The notes: generated from the sequence alone by a model not told the origin. DNA of 64,000 bases from Ascarosepion bandense (GCA_037127315.1 JBBBDQ010001944.1:226001-290000); one strand, 5' to 3'. Positions 44,151 through 55,339 are shown, counted from the stretch's first letter. A program made the numbers and translations.

Positions 44151-44384
44151 GGGGGCGCCTGAGCATATATGACAGCAGTATTATATGCACCGACGGATGG
44201 TTGATTTGTACATAAGTTTGTTAGGTTGGTCACACACTGTTCCACATGATCTCTTCTGACTTCAATATAATTCATATGTTTCAAATTCTTCACATGTTTC
44301 AAATTATTTTCTTTTATTCTTCCAAAAATATTATGTTTCTTTTTATTCTAAGTATAGTTGTTTTGTTTTACTATTTTTCTGAAA

Positions 44385-44550
44385 AAATTGTTGCTTACAG
44401 ACTTTTTTCATTGTATTCTCAGCATTTTTTTAGAACCACGTTTCTGTTGTTTCAAATCCCCTTTTCGTTTGTGAGGAAATTGTCCAACTTTTGTTGCTAT
44501 ATTGATGAGATAACGATTCAAGACATTTTTACAATATTTTAATAAAGTTT
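44385..44550 (-). mobile_element. RTE-like LINE fragment
   Basis: TTGTATTCTCAGCATTTTT, AGAACCACGTTTCTGTTG, TTTGTGAGGAAATTGTCC follow the order of the RTE C-terminal coding blocks (TEMWFYRRML region, minus strand). Confidence 0.6.
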
Positions 44551-44911
44551 AACTGTTTCTTAATACTTTGATGGATGTTTGGAAGTCATCTTTTGCTAGA
44601 GAAATGTTAATGGTTAACATGTTAATATAGCCAATTACTTAGAAGGAAGCAATTTGCATTTAATGACTGAGCAGGCAGTATTGCTGTCGGTTGAAAGATC
44701 ATAAAATCTTTCAACATTTTTTTCCAGAAAATCGGTCACACAAGTCAGTGGTCTGCTCTCTCCATTTCCATTACTGATGGAGAACTACTTCCAAAATTCG
44801 GTGTAGAATGTTAACATCAACATTATGCCATTTTCTCTTCGAGTTACATGTGCTATCCATTTTAGTTTTTGCTTTTTTTGATAGTCCTCAAGTGATGTGG
44901 TTTCTGGTATT
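44551..44911. other. 0.36 kb without recognised features
   Basis: Part may be diverged LINE sequence (ATTTTAGTTTTTGC near 44860), but I cannot align it with confidence. Confidence 0.4.
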
Positions 44912-44983
44912 TTTTTAAATCATATCACCCGGAGCAAGGCCGTAACGCCACTGATGGGCAGAGGACTACGTAAGAGTGAAAAG
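44912..44983 (-). mobile_element. CR1/L2-like LINE 3' tail scrap
   Basis: TTTTTTTAAATCATATCACC, then GGAGCAAGGC and ACTGATGGGCAGAGG and CTACG match the tail of the LINE copies at 7060-7130 and 26216-26290. It runs directly into the tandem array that follows. Confidence 0.6.
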
Positions 44984-45860
44984 ATTGGAAAAGAGAAAGC
45001 CGAAAACCACATCCTAAACAGGGAACAAGGGATGAACGTCTTCACCTGTTCAATAGACGTGGCTGGAGTGTAAACCGGGCGATAGTTTAGTCTATCAACT
45101 TCAATTAAAAAAGAAGAAAAAGAAAAAAGAAAAAAGGGAAAACAGAAAACATTAGAAAAGAGAAAGCTGGAAACCACATCTTAAACAGGGAACAAGGGGT
45201 GAGCCTCTACACCTGTTCAGTAGACGTGGGTGGGGCGTGAACCGGGCGATAGTTAGTCTATCTATTCCAATTGAAAAAAATAAAGAACGAAAAGAGTGAA
45301 AAGATTGTAAAAGAGAAACCCGGAAACCACATCCTAAACAGAGAACAAGGAATGAGCCTCTGCACCTGTTCAATAGACGTGGGCGGAGTGTGAACAGAAC
45401 GATAGTTTAGTCTATCTACTCCAATTGAAAAAAAAATAAAAAATAAGCAAGAGAAAAGTGTAAAGATTGGAAAAGAGAAAGCCGGAAACCATATCCTAAA
45501 CAGGGAACTAGGGATGAGCCTCTACACCTGTTCAATAGACGTGGGCGGAGTGTGAACCGGGCGATAGTTTAGTCTATCTACTCTAATTGAAAAAAAATAA
45601 AAAATAAAATATGAAAAAAAGAAAAGTGAAAAGATTGGAAAAGAGAAAGCCGGAAACCATATCCTAAACAGGGAACTAGGGATGAGCCTCTACACCTGTT
45701 CAATAGACGTGGGTAGAGTTTGAACCGGGCGAAAGCTTAGTCTATCTACTCCAATTGAAAAAAAAAAAGAAAAAAGAAAAAAAAAGAAAAGTGAAAAGAT
45801 TGGAAAAGAGAAAGCCTGGAAACCACATCCTAAACAGGGAACAAGGGATGAGCCTCTTGG
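44984..45860 (-). repeat. Tandem array, six units of about 153-169 bp
   Basis: The ATTGGAAAAGAGAAAGC block starts units at 44984, 45151, 45304, 45465, 45634 and 45799. Each unit also has AACCACATCCTAAACAGGGA, ACACCTGTTCAATAGACGTG and GCGATAGTTTAGTCTATC. Length varies through an A-rich linker (AAAAAAATAAAAAATAAA). The minus-strand frames spanning it are artefacts. Confidence 0.95.
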
Positions 45861-46965
45861 CCCAGTTTCCTGTTTATGATTTTATAGGGCCAGTTATGAT
45901 GTTATAGCGCCAGTTATGATGTTATAGCGCATGTTCAAAGAAGAACGGTCTTTAGCCTGACTCCTTTCTTTTACTTGCTTAACGCAATTTTTAACCATTG
46001 ATCTCAAAAACGGTTTTATAGAACTAATAATTTAGATATTTCTTAATTGTTTGGGGATTATGCATGACATTCACCTGAAAATCTCAAATTTATAAGATTA
46101 CTTAATAACAGGAATCGAGTTTTCAGGTTGAGTTTTTGTTTAATATGCTGTGTTGGGCAGAAGTAAATCTGACGCAGCACATTCTATTTTCAATTCACTA
46201 TATTCCTATACTAAAATTACTGTAACTGATCCATACGCCGAGTTATTTTAGTTTTTTACTCTTTATTAATTCTACTTTTTGAAATTTTTTTACAATGGAG
46301 TCAGGCTATGTATTATAATACGTGACATGTTTCATTTTCTGTTAAAATATTTGCCAGAATATTAAATTTGTGTACAAGCCCCTTTTGTCCTCTTCTGTTG
46401 TTTATCTTGCTGACAACTAGACATTCTTACAATTGATACTTTTCCCTTTTTTCTTGCTTTTCCAATTTCTTTTGCGTAGAATTTGTTGCAGTGATCTATC
46501 TGTGTCTGGCATCAACACCGTGTCACCTGTGTACATTATGCTCTTAAGGGTGTGTTCATGATAATAAACCTCGACATGTCTTCTAGATCTATTTAATTAG
46601 ATCAAATAAATCTAGCGAGGAGACGCAAACTTGTCTTCCGTCTATTTCTATTTTTTGTACATACTCAATATATTTTGCACCCAGTATATATAATTGCATC
46701 ATAAGTGGTTAAAAAGTTATACAAAAACAGATATGGGAACAGGAAAAATGACTTTGAACAACAACAAAAAACAACAACCTAGGAGCAAAATATATAGTTT
46801 GATTTAAGACATTAAAAACAAACTCCAAATATTCAAAAACTAAGCCGAAATATTTAAAAACAAACCTAAAGTATTTTGGAATTTTTATTTAAAAAGGACA
46901 CCCAATTTTGATGTGCTTTTTTTCATTCTTACGCAAAAAAGTCAAATCTTCTTGTTTATAGACGA
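45861..46965. other. 1.1 kb without recognised features
   Basis: A 20-bp direct pair (GCCAGTTATGATGTTATAGC) at about 45890-45930. Otherwise nothing recognised. Confidence 0.45.
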
Positions 46966-47487
46966 CTAGCAGTATAGCCCGGCGTTGCTCGGGTGTAATG
47001 AAATCTTTCAAACTAATCCATGGTCCTGGAGTTCAGACCCTTTGCACGTTGTCACGAAAGACTAAAAAGCAATAGTTGTTTCCAGTTAAAGCGAAACCGT
47101 AGACTGAATGAAAAATGAATGGATGTAAGTCAAATTTTGATTTCCTGGTATCAATATCAAATTTTCTGCACTCTTTTAAGAACTGCAACCTTGAAACTTC
47201 TGAATATCGTTTCTTATATCGTTGTCTATGAGTGTATCAAATTTGATTAAAATCGGACCATTCCTTCTATAACCCGATTTTTTCGATTATCGATTTTCGA
47301 TATTTATCGGGTGTACCTCGACACGAAACCTAGCTTAAAACACTCGCGTATGCTTATAGTACAACTGTGTAAATTTTCAAGAAAATCTGTTCAGCCGTTT
47401 CGGAGTCAATAGGTAACAGACACACACAAACACACACACACAAACACACACACGAGAGACAAAGTTCTATTTATAAATAAGTTTAGA
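46966..47487 (-). mobile_element. Non-autonomous Helitron, 522 bp
   Basis: On the minus strand it begins with TC (5' terminus TCTAAACTTATTTATAAAT) and ends with CTAG after a hairpin, CCCG..CGGG. The flanks are A (5') and T (3'), the usual Helitron A^T insertion site. Internal ACACAC runs and the CCGTTTCGGAGTCAATAGG block are shared with 53049-53760. No Rep/helicase coding region, so it would depend on an autonomous relative. Confidence 0.85.
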
Positions 47488-47737
47488 TTAGTTAGATACT
47501 GTGCCAACCGTCTACAGATAAAATAAGTTTAAAAATGTAAAAAATAACAGAAACTCGTAGTCATTTATAAAGAGGCACATGACTTGAGCTGCAACTGGAA
47601 TAATTCAATATATCTGAATGGATTAAAAAAGCCCAAACCACGGCAAGTATAGTGTGAATATTATCAGAGATTTAAAGAGATTTCTCACCTGATCTTGAGC
47701 CATAACAATAGCAAATTTGCAGTGTGTTTTATCATAC
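47488..47737. other. Short unrecognised stretch
   Basis: Nothing supported. Confidence 0.4.

Positions 47738-47780
<43 letters not shown>
47738..47780. repeat. (AAT)n microsatellite
   Basis: About fourteen AAT units. Confidence 0.95.
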
Positions 47781-47839
47781 CCCAATGTTGATAACGTTAA
47801 TACTCATTGATGGTTACGTGTATCTAGATTAAAGTCTGA

Positions 47840-48540
47840 GAATCAAGGCTTTATTCTTGCAGCGCAAGACCAAAGTCTTTTCACTAAGAACTTTGAGACA
47901 AATATTATACGTAATAATGTGTAACCAAAATGCAGGTTCTGTGATAAATACCAAGAAATTATAATCCATCTAATCCTAGGATGTTCTGTACTTGCCCCAA
48001 ATGAATTCACTGAATTTGATGTTAAAGCTTTCATGTCATTCCCTTTGTTACTTGTAATGTATAAGATTTCTTATCACTAATAATACATATTTTTATCTAG
48101 CTTTTTGCTTTGCCTAACTTTTGTTTTTCTTCTAACTGATAGACTGAGGAAATATTGGTCAATGTACAAACACTATGAAAAATATGTAAACACCGGTTAA
48201 AGAAATAGAAGATGCCACCATTCTATGGGATTACACCATCTACACAGACAGAAAATTTAACCAAATAGACCGGACATTATTGTTAAAAACCAAAAAGAAA
48301 AAAAACTTGCCTCTTAATTGATAAGGCTTGTCCAGGAGATTGTATCATAACAACAAAGAAAAACTGTCAAAATATAAAAACTTGGAAATTGAAATAAAAA
48401 AATGTGGAAATTGAAAACAAGAATCGTACCAGTGATAGTAAGTGCAATTGGAAAGATAAAAAATGGAACAAAACATTGAAAGAATCCCTGGAAACCCCAA
48501 CTTCAAAGAGACACAAACAATTGTCTTGTTAAAGTCAGCC
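47840..48540 (+). mobile_element. R2-like LINE 3' part, copy 1, decayed
   Basis: Plus strand. Fragments encode KCRFCDKYQEIIIHLILGC, matching the C-x2-C..H-x4-C zinc motif, then SVLAPNEFTEFDVK, later ATILWDYTIYTDRKFNQIDR, LLIDKACPGDCIIT and a KNCQNIKTWK stretch. These follow the end of R2-type polyproteins, where a CCHC finger precedes a restriction-enzyme-like endonuclease. The PD and D catalytic positions are not intact here. The frame is broken by stops and shifts. R2-like clade is inferred from the motif order. Confidence 0.65.
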
Positions 48541-48699
48541 CACACACTAAAGAGATCTATGTCGATGTAACGATAGGGATGTTATGGGGGATAGAAAAAT
48601 ATGAAATGTAGCCATAGCAACACACCAAAACTGCCTTAGTCTTTCCGCAGACTTAGTAGGTAGTGCGACCATAGCAGAAAGAAAATATGATGAAAAAAT
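48541..48699. other. Linker between LINE copies
   Basis: Contains GTCGATGTAACGATAGGG and continues the LINE-like region. Not resolved further. Confidence 0.35.
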
Positions 48700-49310
48700 G
48701 ACTTAATAATAATAAATTATTCTTGTTGCACAGGACCAATACTTACTCACTAGAAGTTAACAAACACATATACAGAAAAATTGTGTTAAACCCAAATGTC
48801 GATTCTGTGATAAATATCCAGAAACAATTTATACTCTTGTATCAGGTTACACAGTCTTAGTACCTACTGAATATAAAGTCGGCATGTTAGAGTGGATCAA
48901 TATCTACACTGTAATACAGGCAATTTTGGGGCAAAAAAGTTGCTATGAAATTTCATCCAAACCTGCTTACTGTTTGGGCCTGTAACAATTAATTAGACAT
49001 TACAATTAAACCTCATCACCTAGACATCACGATCAAAGGCTAAAAAACAGAATATGCTTTCAGCTTGACATGGCAGTTCTTGTAGATTGTAAAGTAAAAC
49101 TATCAAAATACAAGGATCTTGAAATTGAAATCTAAAAAATAATAACATCAATAATCCCAGTTGTGCTTGGAGCATTTGGATTGATTGGAAATGTGTCCGA
49201 CAGATTTAATAAAAAGAAACTTTGGTAACCCTTAAAAGAATACAAAACAAATTGTACTCACAAGTAAAGCTAACAGCTTACCTGTGTAAAATATGTGTGA
49301 ACATTGGTTT
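48700..49310 (+). mobile_element. R2-like LINE 3' part, copy 2, decayed
   Basis: Head-to-tail with copy 1. It reads NCVKPKCRFCDKYPETIYTL, then VPTEYK, further on VKLSKYKDLEIEI and IIPVVLGAFGLIGN. The CRFC half of the zinc motif survives, but its H and final C have become T and Y. Same block order as copy 1, with internal gaps. Confidence 0.65.
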
Positions 49311-49430
49311 TCTTTCTTTTTTTGTTTTTGTTAACAAAAATGATTTGTGGAAAATATCATGAATCCATTTCTGACCTTAGAGCTTCGCTTAGGATCCGGA
49401 AGTAAATGTGTATACAACAGAAATCAATGG

Positions 49431-49435
<5 letters not shown>
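49311..49435. other. Short unrecognised stretch
   Basis: Nothing supported. Confidence 0.4.

Positions 49436-49476
<41 letters not shown>
49436..49476. repeat. (AAT)n microsatellite
   Basis: About thirteen AAT units. Confidence 0.95.
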
Positions 49477-49477
<1 letters not shown>

Positions 49478-49777
49478 GAACAATATTATATCACATTATT
49501 GGCTATATGTTTTTAACAGCGAATAAAATTACATACATGATGCACCAGTAAAAGCCGGCACCGGCAACAACAACAAATCTTTTTTTAACAACAATAATGT
49601 CAAATGTCAAAGTACATAACCTACCATCTTACTATGCTTACATTCACTATATAGTCTCCATAAACATTCTCCAATGAATGTAAATATTAGCAATTTTTTT
49701 CTGCATGGAATAATTAAATGTAGCATATTTACATACACTTTTATGTCAAACGGCATTTTGCCAGATTTTCATTGCTG

Positions 49778-49925
49778 TTAGAAGAAAAACAAAAGCTAGT
49801 CAAAGCAAACGCTAGATAAAAATATGTATTATTAGTGGCAAGAAATCTTATACATTACAAGTAAGAAAGGGGATGACATGAAAGCTTTAACATCCAATTC
49901 AGTGAAACGGAAAACTTATTTGTGA
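49778..49925 (-). mobile_element. R2-like LINE scrap, inverted relative to copy 1
   Basis: CTAGATAAAAATATGTATTA, then TAGTGGCAAGAAATCTTATA, then ACATGAAAGCTTTAACATCC are the reverse complement of about 47999-48140, with about one difference per 10 bases. Confidence 0.75.
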
Positions 49926-50425
49926 CCATTGTTCATATTTAGGATTGTAATATTTTGTTAAAGTTGTTAAGTTTAAATATTTAACAATGGAACAGGAACG
50001 TTTCTACGTCTGTTAAAACGTACATGAACGGATCGGCACTTCTGCTAAGAATCAGTCTAGTAACTGTGCATTCTGATCAAAATGTCACTCAGCAATGTTT
50101 CTACTAAAATCTATAGTTATACGTGGATTAACATTATCGCTCCCCTGGGCCGTCAATGTAGGAGCTGACAGCAAGGATGAGAGTGTCTTCTGGCGTTTCT
50201 TCCGGTTGAGATCAGTGTAATATCTGTTCATGCTGTGTAGATCTTGTGCTCCGGCCCTTCCGTTAAAGATCAGTGTGATCTACGAAAAGTAATATACATC
50301 ATACACAAACACGTGTCTATTTTTTTTTACAATGTTGTCCAACCTTTACAAGGCCGAGATCAACAGATCACAGAGTAAAAGGCACAATTTATGCGGATAT
50401 GAGGGAATGATAATAGTCGATCCTA
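49926..50425. other. 0.5 kb without recognised features
   Basis: Nothing supported. A T-run at 50320-50328. Confidence 0.45.
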
Positions 50426-51571
50426 GACTTGAATAGGTTAAAATTTCTGTAATCGGTAAATGCATCCACTTGCGTGTTGGTCCCGCAAAGCAATGGAAAG
50501 CTGTTCGAGTAGAACATACAGCACCCCGACGTAACACAAAAGAAATGAGAGTGGTTCTCTATAATATGCGTGCCATGGCGGGTTTTAGTGGGTTCGTGTG
50601 CTGACTTTTACGAGAGAAGACGGGTGAGCAGTGTAATCAGAGAGACAAGTGCGAATTACAATGACTTTCATTCCTTTACGCTCAGATAAACTTGGAAAAG
50701 GAATGAATTTATATCCTCTTAATAGAATCTGCATCTTAAAACATAATTCTTATTCTTAGAAGATTTCAATGGAGTGTTGAAACGTTAAATTGCATCCCAA
50801 AATGCCATACGCTTCCGATTAAAATGATATACAAACGATTGATAAACCGTGAAAGATAATAATAAAAATTCAAATTCAAATCTTTCTCACTTTGGTGCTA
50901 ACAGTGTGCGATTGAATAGGTTCTTTTTTCTTGATTCATAATAATATCAATGATATAAGCAGAGAAATCTAATTTGGAAAGATAAAATTCTAGAATTGAA
51001 TAGGTTAAAATTGCTTGGATCGGTAAATTCATTCACTTACGAGTTGGTTCCGCAAAGCAGCGGAAAGAAGCTGTTCGAGTGGAACTTACACCATTCCAAC
51101 AGAACACGAAAGAAATTAGAGGTGGGGTTCTCTACAATATGCGTGTTACAGCGGGTCTTAGTGGGTCCGTGTGCTGATTTTTACAAGAGTAGACGGGTGA
51201 GTAGTGTAATCAGATTGACAAGTGCGAATTACAGTGACTTGCTTTCCCTTACGCTCAGATAAACTTGGGAAAGGACTGAATTCATATCCTCTTCCTATAC
51301 CCCTCCCCGCAAGCTACAAGATTATTAATAGAATCTGCATCTTAAAATATAATATATAATACTGATAACTGTTCATTCTTAAAATACCAAACTCTTCAGA
51401 TTAAAATGATACACAAATGATTGATAAACCGTGAAAAACAATAATAAAAATGTTAACTTTCAAACCTTTCTCACTTTAGTGCTAACGGTGTACGACTGAA
51501 AAGATCCTTTTTCTGAATTCGTAATAATACCAATGATATAAGCAGAGAAATCTAATTTGAAAGATAAAATT
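50426..51571 (+). repeat. Tandem direct duplication of about 570 bp
   Basis: Unit 1 is about 50426-50992 and unit 2 about 50994-51571. GAATAGGTTAAAATT starts both. TTACGCTCAGATAAACTTGG and CAATGATATAAGCAGAGAAA occur at matching places. Roughly 85% identical by eye. The 88-codon frame at 50996-51262 is not preserved in unit 1 and looks accidental. Confidence 0.85.
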
Positions 51572-51904
51572 CGCTTCTCACTTGTAATTAGAACCAATTA
51601 AATTAAAACTCCTATTTAAATTAAGACTAGTAAAAAATAGCGTAGTCAGATGATAGAATTTCTGATCTAATACAAACTATTTCAGAATATTATAAACTCT
51701 AATTTCTCCAACGTTCCCATGTATAAGTGTTTAATTTCATCCTGTAAAATTTTTACACTGTGTTAACAGCAGTCACGGAAAGGAAAAAACAGAAGCACTT
51801 ACAGAAGGTAGCAAAAAAAAAAAACGAGAAGAATCTAACTATAAAGTGCAAGAAGAAAGAATGTATGGTTATCAGCAAAAGAAACAACCTATAATGCATA
51901 AATA
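51572..51904. other. 0.33 kb without recognised features
   Basis: Nothing supported. Confidence 0.45.
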
Positions 51905-52385
51905 TATATAAATGCCTTGCTTGGGGCGATACGATTATAAAAAAAATTCTATAGTATTATAATGTGGTCGTAAAATGGGGGATCAATTCTACATTACAAT
52001 CAATATATAAACTGATCCCTCACTTTATTTCTACACTTATCCTTCTCTTACACACTTCCTGACACACTGCTGTAACCTGTCACTCTTTCTCATAACGTTC
52101 CTTCCATGTAACCCCCTGCACAACAGTGACAGTAAAATGCCTTGCTTGGGGCGATATGATTATAAAAAAAATTCTATAGTATTATGATGTGGTTATAAAA
52201 TGGGTGATCAATTCTACTTTACAATCAATATATAAACTGATCCCTCACTTTATACCCACACTCATCCTTCTCTTACACATTTTCTGACACCCTGCTGTAA
52301 CCTGTCACTCTTTCTCATAACTTTCCTCCCATGTAATACCCTGCACCCAGTGGCAGTAAAATGCCTTGCTTGGGAAGATATGATT
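51905..52385 (+). repeat. Tandem copies (225-bp period) of a CR1/L2-like LINE 3' tail
   Basis: ATGCCTTGCTTGGGGCGATA starts at 51912, 52137 and (as TGGGAAGATA) 52361. Between them, CTGTAACCTGTCACTC..TTTCTCATAAC..CCCTGCAC and the matching blocks of the LINE tail at 58690-58812 repeat. Two full 225-bp units and a last partial one. Confidence 0.85.
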
Positions 52386-52404
52386 ATAAATAAAAAATTA
52401 TATA

Positions 52405-52980
52405 TATGGAAACAGAGGAGAGAAAGTACGACACTTGAATCCGAAGATGTTAGGATGGCCAAAAACACATTACAAAATCGAAGCAGAATATTAAGTGACA
52501 GCAAATAGATTTTTAGAAACAAAGAAAAGACTATTAAACTGTTAAGTGGTATCAATTCCCCTGTATGACAGCGAATGGTTGCCAATCTCTTCAGTCATGA
52601 GGGATAGGCATGAGGCAACAGAAATATGGTTCTACAGAAAGATGCTGAGGATACTATGAACCGAACAACGACGAGGATTTGGACAAAATTGAAACAAAAC
52701 AAGAAACTTATACTCAATATCAGGAAGTGGCAGTTGATATTTCTGGAGCACGTAATGAGGAAGAAGTGCTTGAAAAATCTGATATCCGCAGATCATAATG
52801 AAGGAAAGCATAAGAAGAAAGCAGTATGTAACATACTTAATAGAGTTGAAGAATTGGATAGTAGAACAGTATTTAAGAAAAATAAGAAAACCACAAAATT
52901 TGTTAAGCAATAAAAAACGCAGGATTATGTAGATGCCATAAAAGAACAAAAAGAATATATTTTAAAGCACAGAAAAACTT
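52405..52980 (+). mobile_element. RTE-like LINE 3' end
   Basis: Begins GGAAACAGAGGAGAGAAAG and includes, in broken frames, a WFYRKMLRIL-like motif at 52626, then RKWQLIFLEHVMRKKCLKNL (52626-52913 region) and a C-terminal tail. Inactivated by frameshifts. Confidence 0.75.
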
Positions 52981-53048
52981 TTTTTTACCTAAATGTAACT
53001 TTAAATTGGAACGATTCGGTACAAAGTACCAATTTTTCTATTATCAAA

Positions 53049-53760
53049 TCTAAACTTATTTATAAATCGAACTTTGTCTGTGTGTATGTGTGTGTATGTG
53101 TGTGTGTGTCTGTGTGTGTGTCCGTTACCTATAGACTCCGAAATGGCTGAACCGATTTTCTTGAAAATATACAGTTGCACAATAAGCGTCTGCCAGTGTT
53201 CTTAGCTAGGTTTTGTGTCGAGGTACCCCCGATAAATATCGAAAATCGATAATCGAAAAAATCGGGTTATAGGAGCAGAGTTCCGATTTTAATCAAATTT
53301 GATACACTCATAGACAAAGACATAAAAAACGATATTCAGAAGTTTCAAGGTTGCAGTTCTGACAATAGTGCAGAAAATCGATAACATATATAAGGCAAGA
53401 TGTTTGTTTGTGTGTCTGTTTATCTGCCTGTAGGTCTGTATATTGTCCAGCCCTTTTATTTTAGCTTTTGCTTCGGGTTTGGCTCTAAGTAGGTATAATT
53501 GTAGTTCTTAGTCTCTGCCATGATACCATTTACTCAGAGGACTTATCTAGCCTTCAAAATTCAGTTTACTACGAAAAATACTTATTTGATATCGATAACA
53601 GGAAATCAAAGTTTGACTTACATCCATTCATTTTTCTTAACTGGAAACAACTATTGCTTTTTAGTCTTTCATGGCAACGTTCAAAGAGTCTGAGCTCCAG
53701 GACCATGGATTAGTTTCAAAGCTTTCATTAAACCCGAGCAACGCCGGGCTATACTGCTAG
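53049..53760 (+). mobile_element. Non-autonomous Helitron, 712 bp, textbook ends
   Basis: Starts TCTAAACTTATTTATAAAT with A just before it, and ends CTATACTGCTAG with T just after (53761). A hairpin CCCG-(AGCAACGC)-CGGG lies 11-12 bases from the CTAG end. Inner (TG)n tracts and the CCGATAAATATCG block match 46966-47487. It is about 190 bp longer than that copy because of an extra internal segment (about 53388-53580), which could be a captured or inserted piece. No coding frame. Confidence 0.9.
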
Positions 53761-53879
53761 TAACATATAATAACAAACTGCAAAGCTAAGCACAAATAGG
53801 TGACTGTTCTCCGTTATCATTTATTTGCTACAGTTTCATAAATTACGCTACAAAGAACCGTTTAAACTGCGAAATAAGC

Positions 53880-54071
53880 TTTGATTTATTTGCAAAAAAT
53901 ATTAGAATTATTAAGAGTTTATACTGGAAGCAAATCGCTTGCAGATGATTAGAGAATTAATTCAGTCTATCCCACAACCTTACAAACGTTACCTTGAAAC
54001 TGTCCTAAAAGAATTAGAAATGCTGTCACGATTCATTATTAATGACTGAAAACTTAAGAACATTAGATATA
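53880..54071 (+). mobile_element. RTE-like LINE, reverse transcriptase piece upstream of the mariner
   Basis: Broken frame reads FAKNIRIIKSLYWKQIACR, which aligns with DIFSKDISVIKNLYWQQTAC of the 37 kb copy, then ends LRNIRY. The next residues, completing Y-A-D-D in the 37 kb copy, continue across the mariner at 55339. Confidence 0.8.
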
Positions 54072-54947
54072 CGGGGGTCATTCAATAAATAAGGCGATTT
54101 TTGCGGTAATAACTTCTAATAATTTCTTTAATATTTTTTCAACGTAGTCTCCCAGCAGTGTCCCACATTTTCCCATCTGTGCACAAGCTACCGTATTCCC
54201 TCTGCGTAAAAATCTTTGGACTGATGTCTCAGCCAATCGCTCACAGCACTTTTGACTTCATCCTTACTTTCAATATTTCGTGCCTCTCGTGAACGCTTTC
54301 AAGGGACCAAGAAGGTGAAAGTCTGAAGGTACAAGTTCTGGGCTGTAAGGAGATGAGGAAGCAGTTCCCAGCCCAGCTCGTTGATGGTCTGCACCGTTTG
54401 GGCTGCTTTGTGAGGCCTTGCAGCTAAACTTCGAGTAGGCAAGGTCATTATGGAAAACTCACTGTGTTATCCCAACAGATAGGCTCGAAGTCCTTGCAAT
54501 GTCATCCACTGTTACCCTTCTGTTAGACTGAATGAGGTCATTGACTGATTCGATCACCTTAGGAGATCTCATTTCTATAGGACTTCCAGACCTGTCTTCA
54601 TTCTCAACACTGCCCCGTCCTTCTTTAAACAATTTAACACACTTGTCAACATTTTTTGTCTAAAACATGTGGCACCATACAAAGCTGATATTCTCCTATG
54701 AATTTCAACTGTATTGCACCCTTCAACAACCAAAAACTTGATAACTGACCTCTGTTCAATCCTGGAGCTTGCTTTTTAGTCGACCATCTTTGTTAATCTC
54801 CAAAACTCTCAAAGTTTTTTCAATCTGCAAAAATGTTAAATCCCTTTGAAAAAGAACTAAAGGAAAAAAATTTTTAGAAGTAAGCTTTTATCTGTATTAG
54901 AAGTCCTTAAACCGAAAAATTCACCTTATTAATTGAATGACCCTCGT
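54072..54947 (-). mobile_element. mariner-like element, internally deleted
   Basis: Left end CGGGGGTCATTCAATAAATA and right end (54947 side) AATTGAATGACCCTCG are inverted repeats, flanked by TA. Minus-strand coding: SVIKFLVVEGCNTVEIHRRI and ISALYGA (N-terminal DNA-binding helices) near the right end, then after a large deletion ARPHKAAQTVQTINELGWEL, and at the left end DEVKSAVSDWLRHQ, FYAEGIRKLVHRWE. The catalytic middle is missing, so it could not transpose by itself. The C-terminus fits SETMAR/Mos-type mariners. Confidence 0.85.
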
Positions 54948-55339
54948 AGAAGTCCTTATACCGAAATATTCACCTTATTTATTGAATGACCTTCGTAGAA
55001 GTCCTTATACTGAAACATTCACCTTATTTATTGAATGACCCTCGTAGAAGTCCTTATACCAAAAAATTCACCTTATTTATTGAATGACCCTCGTAGAAGT
55101 CCTTATACCGAAATATTCACCTTATTTATTGACTGGCCCTCGTAGAAGTCCTTATACTGAAACATTCACCTTATTTATTGAATGTCCCTCGTAGAAGTCC
55201 TTATACCGAAATATTCACCTTATTTATTGAATGTCCCTCGTAGAAGACATTATACCGAAACATTCACCTTATTTATTGAATGTCCCTCGTAGAAGTCCTT
55301 ATACCGAAACATTCACCTTATTTATTGAATGACCCTCGT
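54899..55339. repeat. Nine 49-bp repeats made from the mariner end
   Basis: The unit is AGAAGTCCTTATACCGAAAT followed by ATTCACCTTATTTATTGAAT and GACCCTCGT. It begins at 54899 and recurs exactly every 49 bases to 55339, nine units. The first unit contains the mariner's own right terminal repeat. Units differ at a few positions. Confidence 0.95.

Noticed and set aside
44920..45373. Frames of 73-85 codons with repeated FLVLCLGCGF-type peptides
   Set aside because: They arise from the ~163-bp tandem array. Peptide repeats simply mirror DNA units.
54899..55339. CRISPR array
   Set aside because: The spacing is exact, but there are no spacers: the whole 49 bp is repeated, and the unit is a mariner end in eukaryote-like DNA.
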